From Isosphaeraceae bacterium (GTDB lineage Bacteria; Planctomycetota; Planctomycetia; Isosphaerales; Isosphaeraceae), in assembly GCA_026004735.1 (NCBI GenBank), contig BPJS01000001.1, positions 3,669,641-3,733,640 on the forward strand: a stretch of DNA of 64,000 bases. The letters run 5' to 3'. The position numbers and the translations under genes are program-made. Within the stretch, counting starts at the first letter, position 1. Each line of letters starts with the position of its first letter. Below are positions 1 through 6,861 of the stretch, one piece after another. Below the pieces are notes generated by a model, which saw nothing but the letters and a program-made list of their open reading frames with translations, did not search any database and was not told the DNA's origin.

Positions 1-240
1 TCCCTCCAAGAACCCGGCGGCCTGGAGGAAGAACGCCGCCTGCTCTACGTCGCCGCCTCACGCGCCCAGGACGAACTGACGCTCCTCTATCCCCAATTGC
101 TCGACCGCCGCCGGCGAATCTCCATCCAACTGGCAACCCCTAGCCGCTTCCTCACCGAACTCGATCCCACGCTCTACGACCCCGTCCCAATCGAACGCGC
201 CGGCGACATCGCCTGGACCGACGGCCCACCCCTTCCCTGA
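1..240 (+). CDS. UvrD/PcrA-like helicase, C-terminal end (5' partial)
   Basis: The window opens inside this gene; 79 codons remain before the TGA. The start of the visible part carries EERRLLYVAASRAQDEL, which matches helicase motif VI of superfamily 1 UvrD/PcrA/Rep helicases (usually VAxTRA or VAxSRA). In the family this segment contacts ATP and couples hydrolysis to 3'-5' unwinding in repair or replication restart. The tail after motif VI is short (about 60 residues) and has no recognisable extra domain. The rest of the protein lies outside the window, so UvrD, PcrA, Rep or an AddA-like subunit cannot be told apart. A strong palindrome follows seven bases after the stop. Confidence 0.8.
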   Translation, partial: SLQEPGGLEEERRLLYVAASRAQDELTLLYPQLLDRRRRISIQLATPSRFLTELDPTLYDPVPIERAGDIAWTDGPPLP

Positions 241-246
241 ACACGC

Positions 247-280
247 GGAGCCCAGCCCCTCGATCGAGAGGCTGGGCTCC
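247..280. terminator. Bidirectional hairpin terminator between convergent genes
   Basis: An inverted repeat with 15-base arms (ggagcccagcccctc and its near complement, one mismatch) around a 4-base loop lies between the helicase stop and the 3' end of the minus-strand molybdenum hydroxylase operon. No T-run follows on either side. A strong hairpin between convergent genes suggests a shared transcript end. Confidence 0.6.
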
Positions 281-337
281 CCGGTCGTAACCCGGCTCAC
301 TCCCAAGAGGCCGTCGAAACGGCACTCCGAACCGCTC

Positions 338-562
338 TCAGGTCGGCTCGTAGCAGGACCGCTCGCGGTTGCAGCATCCGTCCCGGTCGACCAGGTCGTC
401 GTCCGGCCCGAAGCTCTTCATCGTCTTCAGACACCAGAAGATCGTATTGTCGTACCCCTCATGCGTCTCACTGCCAAGCCCGTCGGTGTAGACGTACATC
501 CCCTTGTGGCGGAGATGGCGGCAGGCCACCTGCGGCACCGGCTCGTTGTGCGTCTGGCTCAT
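338..562 (-). CDS. Small Cys/His-rich protein, last gene of molybdenum hydroxylase operon
   Basis: A 74-residue soluble protein that starts five bases after the stop of the FAD subunit, so it is almost certainly cotranslated with it. It has five cysteines (C14, C44, C63, C64, C70) and several histidines (H5, H16, H19, H34), in blocks such as VACRHLRHKGMYVYTDG, CLKTMKSFGPDDD and CCNRERSCYEP. This spacing suggests metal or Fe-S binding, but it matches no motif I can name. There is no signal peptide and no membrane segment. It is far too short to be the PaoD/XdhC-type cofactor-insertion chaperone that often closes such operons. The gene is probably real because of its tight spacing and non-random composition; the function is unknown. 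Confidence 0.7.
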   Translation of the reverse strand: MSQTHNEPVPQVACRHLRHKGMYVYTDGLGSETHEGYDNTIFWCLKTMKSFGPDDDLVDRDGCCNRERSCYEPT

Positions 563-567
563 CGGTG

Positions 568-1611
568 TCAGCCCTCCCAGTATCGCTGCCCGACCGCGGC
601 AAGCAGCGCCCGCTTCACGGCCGTGCGGGTCAGGGTCACCTTGTAGCCATTCATCGACAGCGGCTTGGCCCCTTCGACGGCCGCTTGACCAGCCGCCTCG
701 GCCGTCTCGGTTGAGACCACATGGCCGGTGATCGCCCGCTCGGCCGCTTCAGCCCGATAGGGAATCGGCGCCACCGAACCCAGCACCACCGACGCCTTGC
801 TCACCCGGTCCCCATCCATCGTCAGCGCCACCGAGCAGAGCACCAGCGGCCAGTCGTGCGACTGCTTCTGTCGCACCTCATAAGTCGCGTTCCGCGGCCC
901 CGCCGTGAACCGGACTTGCGTCAACAACTCCCCGGGCCGCAGCGTCAACTCGCTCTCGCCGGCCGACTGCGGGATCCGATACAACTCGGCAACGGGAACC
1001 GTGCGCTCGCCGTCCGGACCGACCAGCGTTGCCGTCGCTCCCAAGGCAATCAGCGGCGGTGCCAGGCTCGACGAGTGCGCATAAAGCGCATCGCCATCGG
1101 TCATAAAGATCGCCGCGTATCGGTTGTCACCGTCGCGCACCAGGTGAGCAGTTTCCTCAACATCGATCGGGGCATACTCTCCCTCAAGCTCGCGGACCAG
1201 GTTACGGCCCTGCTTGCGACCCCCCAACAGCCCAAATCCATTGCGGAAATACCAGTCGCAGGGCCGCTGGCACAGATTGCCGCCCAGCGTCGCCATGTTG
1301 CGAATCTGGGGGCTGCCGACTTCCAGAGCCGCCTGCCGGACCGCGGGGGCCAGCTCGGCCAGCGCCGCATGCTGAACCAGATCGACAAGCCGCGTCGCCG
1401 CACCGAGCGTCACCACGCTCCCCTCGACCCGGATCCCGCTCAGCTCGGGAATCCCTTTGACGTAAACCACACGCGCCGGCCGGACAATATCGTCCTTCAT
1501 CCGGCTGATCAGATCCGTGCCCCCGGCCAGCGCCGCGCTCGATCCGCTTCCGCCCAGCGCCTTCACCGCGTCGGCAATGCTGGTCGGGCTGGCATACTCA
1601 AAGGCTCTCAT
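568..1611 (-). CDS. FAD-binding subunit of xanthine dehydrogenase-family molybdenum hydroxylase
   Basis: This 347-residue protein is the medium, FAD-binding subunit (CoxM/PaoB/HcrB type) that passes electrons from the Fe-S subunit to FAD and an external acceptor. Visible family motifs are the FAD loop AGGTDL at residues 29-34 and ATLGGN at 107-112, followed by QRPCDWYF. The insertion after this, which in PaoB and HcrB binds a [4Fe-4S] cluster through four cysteines, is present and long here but keeps only C114 and C118; the other expected positions are non-cysteine. The protein is therefore PaoB-like in layout but probably without the extra cluster. It is third in the operon, 22 bases after the molybdenum subunit. 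Confidence 0.88.
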   Translation of the reverse strand: MRAFEYASPTSIADAVKALGGSGSSAALAGGTDLISRMKDDIVRPARVVYVKGIPELSGIRVEGSVVTLGAATRLVDLVQHAALAELAPAVRQAALEVGSPQIRNMATLGGNLCQRPCDWYFRNGFGLLGGRKQGRNLVRELEGEYAPIDVEETAHLVRDGDNRYAAIFMTDGDALYAHSSSLAPPLIALGATATLVGPDGERTVPVAELYRIPQSAGESELTLRPGELLTQVRFTAGPRNATYEVRQKQSHDWPLVLCSVALTMDGDRVSKASVVLGSVAPIPYRAEAAERAITGHVVSTETAEAAGQAAVEGAKPLSMNGYKVTLTRTAVKRALLAAVGQRYWEG

Positions 1612-1633
1612 GGCTCTCTCAGCCCTCCCGTTC

Positions 1634-3760
1634 TTAAGAAACTTGGGCCAGCGCGTTCAGGACATTCATGGGCGTCATCGGCCACCGCGGCACGCGGACG
1701 CCTATGGCATTGGAAACCGCATTGCCGATCGCCGCCGCGGTGCTGATCGTCGGGGGCTCGCCCACCCCGATCACCCCGCGCGCTCGCATCTCCGGCGTGT
1801 GGTAGGCAATCACCTCGATTTCAGGGATGTCGCTGGCACCGGCCAGCTTGTACAGCTCCATGTCCGGGTTCAGGAACAACCCGGTCGTCGGGTCCATCAC
1901 CCGCTCCTCAAACAGCGCATAATTCAGGCCGCCGATCACCCCGCCATACACCTGGCTTCGCCAGGTCAGCATGTCGAGGATCAGCCCCGAATCCTGCACC
2001 GCCACAATCTTCTTGACCCGGACCACGCCGGTCTCAAGATCCACCTCAACCTCGGCAAACTGGCAGCCGCCGACGCCACTTGAGGTCAGACCCTCACTGA
2101 ACCCGGCCGTCACGCTGATCGGCATCATGCCCAGCTTCCGACAAGCCTCGGCAAACGACATCGCCTCCTTGCCGTTGATCAGCAACTTGCCACCGGCAAG
2201 ACTCATCCCGGCCGGGTCCTCGTTGATCGCCCGCCCGACTCGCCGAAACAGCTCGTCACGCGCCTGGGTCGCCGCATTCAGCGCCGGCGGGGCCATCGAA
2301 GGAGTCGTGGTCGAACCGCCGGATGCCTGCCCGGGCGGAAACGACGAATTCCCAATGTTGGAATGAATCTGGTCGACTTCCAGCCCCAACACCTCCGCGG
2401 CGATGATCGCCAAAATCGTCCGCGCGCCGGTGCCGATGTCCTGCGTCGCGCTGCGGAGCTCGACCGATCCATCGGGATTGATGATGCAACTGACCTGCTT
2501 GTCCTGCGCTCCGCCGCCACCCCAGGTGTGCAGCCCCATGCCATACCCGATCCGAATCGGACCGCGGCCCTCGGCCTGGCCTCGCGGCTTCCGCTTCGAC
2601 CAGCCGATCGCCTCCGCCCCAAGCCGGATCTCCGCTTCGTAGATCGGCGTCTTGAAGTCGCCCTCGGGCAGATTCTTCAGCCGCATCTCAAGCGGATCGA
2701 CGCCCAGCTTCTCGGCCAGGTCATCCATCGCGGCTTCCATCAGGCAACAGCCTTCCGGGTGGCCCGGCGCACGCATCGCCCGCGCGTTGCCACCATTCAG
2801 AAACACGTCCGAATGTTCCCGCCGGCTATGGGGCACGGCGTACACGTACGGCAGTGGGAAGCCCGCCCCACGGGCCACGCCCCCCGTTCCGTGCGTCTGA
2901 GCGATCATGGCGACCAGCTTCCCATCCTTGGCCGCGCCCAGCCGAATCTTGCCCGTCGCGCTGGGCCGGTTGCCCGCGGCCATATGCTCCTGCGCTCGAT
3001 CCAGGAACAGCCGCACCGGTTTGCCGGTCTTCTTGGCCAGCTCGGCCGCCGCAATCCCCCAGCTATCGGCCGAAAACTTGGAGCCAAACCCGCCGCCCAT
3101 CACCTCGGTCAACGTCGTCACATTCGTCGGCGGAATGTTGAATGCTCCGCCCAACTCCTGCGAGACCCCCATCACGTTCTGGGTGCTCGACCACGCCGTG
3201 ATCGTCCGGTCGCTGTCCCACCGAACCGTCAGCCCGTGAGTCTCCAGGCAGACGTGGGTGATCACCGGAACCGAATACTCTCCCTCGATCACCGCGTCGG
3301 CTGTCTCGATCGCCGCATCCGGGTCGCCGTTGATCTGGGCCCGACCCTTCTGGACGTTGCCCCGCGGGTTGACGCGCGGCGCTCCCTCGGCCATCGCCTG
3401 GGACTCCGTCGCCACGTGCGGCAACACCTCGTATTCCACCTCAATCGCGCGCACACCGTCCCGCGCAATCTCCTCCGTGTCCGCAGCCACCGCCGCAATA
3501 TCGTCACCCTGATACCGCAGCGTCGCACCCTCCTGGGCCAGCAGGTGAATCGCCCGGACTCCCGGGATCCGCTCCGCTCGCGACGTGTCGATCTTCTTGA
3601 TCCGGGCATGCGCATGCGGACTGTACAACATCGCCGCAAACAACATCCCCTCCGGATGCACGTCCGAGGGATACTTCGTCCGTCCAGACGCCTTACCCAG
3701 ACCATCCACCCGAGGGATCTCTGTGCTGATCAGGCGCGGGTTCTGGGGCCACTCGGCCAT
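1634..3760 (-). CDS. Molybdopterin-binding subunit of xanthine dehydrogenase-family enzyme
   Basis: The 708-residue catalytic subunit (CoxL/PaoC/XdhB type) would bind Mo with a molybdopterin cofactor and hydroxylate an aldehyde or N-heterocycle. The N-terminal part has the aldehyde oxidase a/b hammerhead fold (PHAHARIKKID). Later come GGGFGSKF, the RAPGHPEG loop that lines the active site, ATQDIGTGARTILA, and VGVGEPPTISTAAA near the C-terminus, where the Glu of GEPP matches the conserved base of this family. The arginine-containing loop is of XDH/aldehyde-oxidoreductase type, not the CO dehydrogenase Cys loop. It lies three bases after the Tat-exported 2Fe-2S subunit, so the complex is probably assembled in the cytoplasm and exported. 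The substrate cannot be read from the sequence. Confidence 0.92.
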   Translation of the reverse strand: MAEWPQNPRLISTEIPRVDGLGKASGRTKYPSDVHPEGMLFAAMLYSPHAHARIKKIDTSRAERIPGVRAIHLLAQEGATLRYQGDDIAAVAADTEEIARDGVRAIEVEYEVLPHVATESQAMAEGAPRVNPRGNVQKGRAQINGDPDAAIETADAVIEGEYSVPVITHVCLETHGLTVRWDSDRTITAWSSTQNVMGVSQELGGAFNIPPTNVTTLTEVMGGGFGSKFSADSWGIAAAELAKKTGKPVRLFLDRAQEHMAAGNRPSATGKIRLGAAKDGKLVAMIAQTHGTGGVARGAGFPLPYVYAVPHSRREHSDVFLNGGNARAMRAPGHPEGCCLMEAAMDDLAEKLGVDPLEMRLKNLPEGDFKTPIYEAEIRLGAEAIGWSKRKPRGQAEGRGPIRIGYGMGLHTWGGGGAQDKQVSCIINPDGSVELRSATQDIGTGARTILAIIAAEVLGLEVDQIHSNIGNSSFPPGQASGGSTTTPSMAPPALNAATQARDELFRRVGRAINEDPAGMSLAGGKLLINGKEAMSFAEACRKLGMMPISVTAGFSEGLTSSGVGGCQFAEVEVDLETGVVRVKKIVAVQDSGLILDMLTWRSQVYGGVIGGLNYALFEERVMDPTTGLFLNPDMELYKLAGASDIPEIEVIAYHTPEMRARGVIGVGEPPTISTAAAIGNAVSNAIGVRVPRWPMTPMNVLNALAQVS

Positions 3761-3763
3761 GGC

Positions 3764-4390
3764 TCACGCCTCCTTCCTCAGGGCCTTGGCCGCATCCAGT
3801 GCAGCCTGAAGAACCCCTACATACGTGCCACACCGGCAGATGTTTCCGTCCAGCCCCCGCCGGACGTCCTCCAACGTCGGATTTGGGTTCTTGTCCAGCA
3901 GCGCCTTGCAGGCGGTGACAAACCCCGGCGTGCAATAGCCGCACATCAACGCGTCGTTCCGGTGGAAAGCCGCGGGCACGATCTCGGGGTCGAAACTCTC
4001 GAGCGTCTCGATCGCATGGCCCTGACACGACACCGCCAGTGTCGTGCAGGCATAGATCGGGTCGCCGTCCAGTATCACCGTGCACGCGCCGCAACTGCCG
4101 CGGTCGCAGACCCGCTTCGGACCCGTCACATCCAGCCGGTTGCGGAGCGTATCCAGCAACGTCGATCGCGGCTCAACCACAACCTCACGCGCCTGGCCGT
4201 TGACCTGAAGCGTGATCGTCGTATCCCCGGAAAGAACCGGCGGGCCTTGCGCCAGCTCCGCGGCCCGAGCCTCGTCCAGCGCGTCCACGGCCGGGGCCGT
4301 CAGAACCGCCGTCGCGGCCGCGACCCCTGAACCCCGCAGGAAGTCGCGGCGACTCGGACCGCTTCGGCCCCTCGGATCTTGTGATGGCAT
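3764..4390 (-). CDS. 2Fe-2S subunit of molybdenum hydroxylase, Tat-exported
   Basis: The small subunit carries two [2Fe-2S] clusters. With the ATG at 4390, chosen because GAGGAG sits nine bases upstream, it has 208 residues and begins with a Tat leader (SRRDFLRG then a hydrophobic stretch ending near residue 37). Plant-type cluster cysteines are C95, C100, C103 and C115; the helical-domain cluster uses C150, C153, C185 and C187 (CGYC and CRC). A Tat leader on this subunit is known for E. coli PaoA and implies a periplasmic complex. It is the first gene of the operon. A longer frame upstream lacks a ribosome site and would hide the leader. Confidence 0.9.
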   Translation of the reverse strand: MPSQDPRGRSGPSRRDFLRGSGVAAATAVLTAPAVDALDEARAAELAQGPPVLSGDTTITLQVNGQAREVVVEPRSTLLDTLRNRLDVTGPKRVCDRGSCGACTVILDGDPIYACTTLAVSCQGHAIETLESFDPEIVPAAFHRNDALMCGYCTPGFVTACKALLDKNPNPTLEDVRRGLDGNICRCGTYVGVLQAALDAAKALRKEA

Positions 4391-4514
4391 CGTATTGGGC
4401 TCCTCGCGGATGCCGTCCCCTATCCCCGACTCGCCGCGCCCGCCCCGAACGAGCCAGACGCGTCGGTCAGCTCCCGTCACAATGACCTCAGCCCCTGTAC
4501 TATGGCCTCGCACT

Positions 4515-4588
4515 CAGCGGTCCGCAAGAGCCGCTCCCCATTTGTCGCCCCCCTCGGCACCCAGCGGTCCGCAAGAGCCGCTCCCCAT
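4515..4588. repeat. Two-copy direct repeat between divergently spaced operons
   Basis: A 27-base unit (cagcggtccgcaagagccgc then tccccat) occurs at 4515-4541 and 4562-4588, a 47-base period. Each unit contains a short inverted repeat, agcgg...ccgct. It lies in the gap upstream of the molybdenum hydroxylase operon and downstream of the esterase operon, so it could act in promotion or termination. I saw no third copy in the window. Confidence 0.6.
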
Positions 4589-4602
4589 GTGTCGTCCGAC
4601 GC

Positions 4603-5451
4603 TTAACGAGACCCTCGATCGAGATACCCCAAGTCCGCTAGCCACTCCGCCAACCGCCCCGGCCAACCCCGAACCGACACCCGCTCCGATCGCTTGCCCA
4701 TGTTGAACGCATGACCTCCCCCAGCCAGAATATGGGCCTCCACTGGCCGATCCGCCGCTCGATACTTCGCCAGTAACGACATCACAGACCGGGCCGCGCC
4801 TCGATCATCATTGGCGACAAGCAAAAACGCCGGAGGCGCCTCCGGAGGCAACGCCTCCGGTATCCCCAGCGGTCCCGGATAAATCCAGATCCCAAAATCG
4901 GGCCGGCCATTGAGCCGATCCACCGGGTCCGAAGCCTCAAGCTCGGCCGCCTCGCTTCCCAGGGCAACCATCGACACCACCTCGCCACCGGCCGAAAACC
5001 CCATCAGCCCCACCCGCGCCGGGTCGATCCCCCACTCCGCCGCACGCGACCGCACCAGCCGCACCGCCCGCAACCCATCCGCGCGTGCGTGAACGTCAAT
5101 CTGATAGGGCGAACCCTCCTCCCGACCCAGCCGATATTTTAAGACAAACGCCGCAACCCCTAGCTCGTTGAGAAACCGCGCCGCCTCCACACCCTCGGCG
5201 TTGTACACCAGGAGACGATGCCCACCACCCGGGCAGATCACCACCGCCGTTCCGGTCGCCTTCTCCGGCGGCGGCAGAAAAACCGTCAGCGACGGATGGT
5301 GAATATTCTTGACCCAATAATCCTGCGCCTGTTCGGGCTCGTCCCGCCGGGCCTCAAAGCCAGGCGGCCCGCCTTCCCAAAGCCGCACGACCATCGGCTC
5401 CTCGACCGACGGCAAAACCAGCGCGCACACGCCGACCACGAGCGCCGTCAT
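4603..5451 (-). CDS. Secreted alpha/beta hydrolase (acetyl esterase/lipase-like)
   Basis: This protein of about 282 residues (ATG at 5451 with GGGAG eight bases upstream; a TTG at 5478 is an alternative) begins with a hydrophobic export signal. It then shows the alpha/beta-hydrolase layout of the BD-FAE/Axe-like acetyl esterases seen in planctomycetes: an oxyanion loop PGGGHRLL, the nucleophile elbow GFSAGGE with its Ser, and a C-terminal GGGHAFNMG with the catalytic His. These enzymes remove acetyl or acyl groups from polysaccharides or small esters outside the cytoplasm. It follows the DUF1552 gene by about 30 bases on the same strand and is probably the last gene of that operon. Substrate unknown. 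Confidence 0.85.
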   Translation of the reverse strand: MTALVVGVCALVLPSVEEPMVVRLWEGGPPGFEARRDEPEQAQDYWVKNIHHPSLTVFLPPPEKATGTAVVICPGGGHRLLVYNAEGVEAARFLNELGVAAFVLKYRLGREEGSPYQIDVHARADGLRAVRLVRSRAAEWGIDPARVGLMGFSAGGEVVSMVALGSEAAELEASDPVDRLNGRPDFGIWIYPGPLGIPEALPPEAPPAFLLVANDDRGAARSVMSLLAKYRAADRPVEAHILAGGGHAFNMGKRSERVSVRGWPGRLAEWLADLGYLDRGSR

Positions 5452-5481
5452 CGTTCCGACTCCCACGACGCCAGGCAACGA

Positions 5482-6861
5482 TCACAGATCCGTCAGCCGA
5501 CCGGTCGAGTCGCCGAACCGCTCCAGCCCATCCAGACCCATCCGATCGGCCAGACTCAAAAACAGATTCGTCATCGGCGTCGAGCGGTACCGCACGTATC
5601 GTCCCGTCGTGAGCGTGCCCCCTCCGCCGCCGGCCAGGATCACCGGCAGATTGTCATGAGTGTGGCGGTTGCCGTCCGCATTGCCGCTCCCGTAGACGAT
5701 CATCGCGTTGTCGAGCAGCGTCCGCCCGTCCACGTCCGGTGTCGCTGCGAGCTTCTGGAGGAACTTGGAAAACTGGGCGACATACCAGCGATCAATGTCG
5801 CTCAGCTTCTCGATCCACTCCGGGCGGTTCTGATGATGGCTCAAGTCATGATGACCTTCCGTGATGCCGATCTGTTCAAACGAGCGGTTGCTCCCATCAT
5901 GAGCTAGCAAGAACGTAGCCACCCGCGTCGAATCGGTCTGGAAGGCCAGGACCAGCAGGTCGAACATCACACCCAGGTAATCGCCGTAATCGGCGGGGAT
6001 CCCGCTCGGGGTCTCGATGCCCGGGTCCTCCGGCTCGCCAAACCGCTCCGCGGCCTCGATCCGCGCTTCAACCTCGCGCACTCCGCTTAGGTACTGATCC
6101 AGTTTCTCACGGTCCCGCGCGCTCAGCCGCCGCTTCATCGCGCGCGCATCCTCGAGGACGTAATCCAGCACCGAACGCTGCTCCTCACGCCGGCGGCGGA
6201 GATTGGCCGCACGCTGGCCGGGCGGGCCTTCGCCGAACAGCCGCTCAAAGGCCAGCCGGGGATTCGACTCGGCCGCCATCGGCGTCGTCGGCGTCCGCCA
6301 CGACAGGTTGAATTGATACGCGCAGGCATAACCCGAATCGCACGCCCCCGACCGCCGCGCCGGATCGCACGACAGCTCGAGCGACGGAAACCGGGTCTGC
6401 GTCCCGATCGCCCGCGCCATCACCTGGTCGATCGACACGCCCGCCCGAATGTCAGTCGCGCTCTTCTTGAGCCGGACCCCCGTCAGGAAGGTCCCATTAC
6501 CCCGCGCATGATCGCCCGCGCCATCCGGCCCAGCCTCCGCGGCCTCGTGCTTCAGGCCGCCCAGAACCTGAATCCGATCCCGTACCGGCGCCAGCGGCTC
6601 TAGCGTCCGGCTGAGCGCGAAATCCGCGCCCGGCTGCTCCGGCCACCAGGTCCGCGGAATCGCCCCATTCGGAAAAAACAGAAACGCCGCTCGCAACGGC
6701 GCACCGGTCGCCGTGGTGGCGACCGGTTGGCTACCCGCCACGGCCGCCGCCGCCGGCCGCCCCAACCCGAGCGACTCCAGCGCCGGCAACGCCACACACG
6801 CCCCCAGTCCACGCAGAAACGCCCGCCGGCTCCGCTCCCGTTCGCTCCGAGTCGCGTTCAT
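5482..6861 (-). CDS. DUF1552 domain-containing protein, Tat-exported
   Basis: A 459-residue planctomycete DUF1552 protein. It starts with a Tat leader (RSRRAFLRG followed by a hydrophobic segment to about residue 40). The body has DUF1552 hallmarks such as FFPNGAIPRTWWPE, VLGGLKHEAAE, FLTGVRLKKS, SVDQVMA-like ISIDQVMA region and a C-terminal MIVYGSGNADGNRHTHDNLP with a His/Asp-rich block resembling the alkaline-phosphatase-like fold. Its ATG overlaps the stop of the DUF1592 gene (ATGA), so the two are cotranslated. In planctomycetes this pair is nearly always found together and is presumed to work in the periplasm with a c-type cytochrome. The reaction is not established. Confidence 0.9.
   Translation of the reverse strand: MNATRSERERSRRAFLRGLGACVALPALESLGLGRPAAAAVAGSQPVATTATGAPLRAAFLFFPNGAIPRTWWPEQPGADFALSRTLEPLAPVRDRIQVLGGLKHEAAEAGPDGAGDHARGNGTFLTGVRLKKSATDIRAGVSIDQVMARAIGTQTRFPSLELSCDPARRSGACDSGYACAYQFNLSWRTPTTPMAAESNPRLAFERLFGEGPPGQRAANLRRRREEQRSVLDYVLEDARAMKRRLSARDREKLDQYLSGVREVEARIEAAERFGEPEDPGIETPSGIPADYGDYLGVMFDLLVLAFQTDSTRVATFLLAHDGSNRSFEQIGITEGHHDLSHHQNRPEWIEKLSDIDRWYVAQFSKFLQKLAATPDVDGRTLLDNAMIVYGSGNADGNRHTHDNLPVILAGGGGGTLTTGRYVRYRSTPMTNLFLSLADRMGLDGLERFGDSTGRLTDL

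Noticed and set aside
2363..4330. Plus-strand frame of 655 codons
   Set aside because: Arg/His/Pro/Leu-rich product opposite the molybdenum hydroxylase subunits, which have clear motifs.
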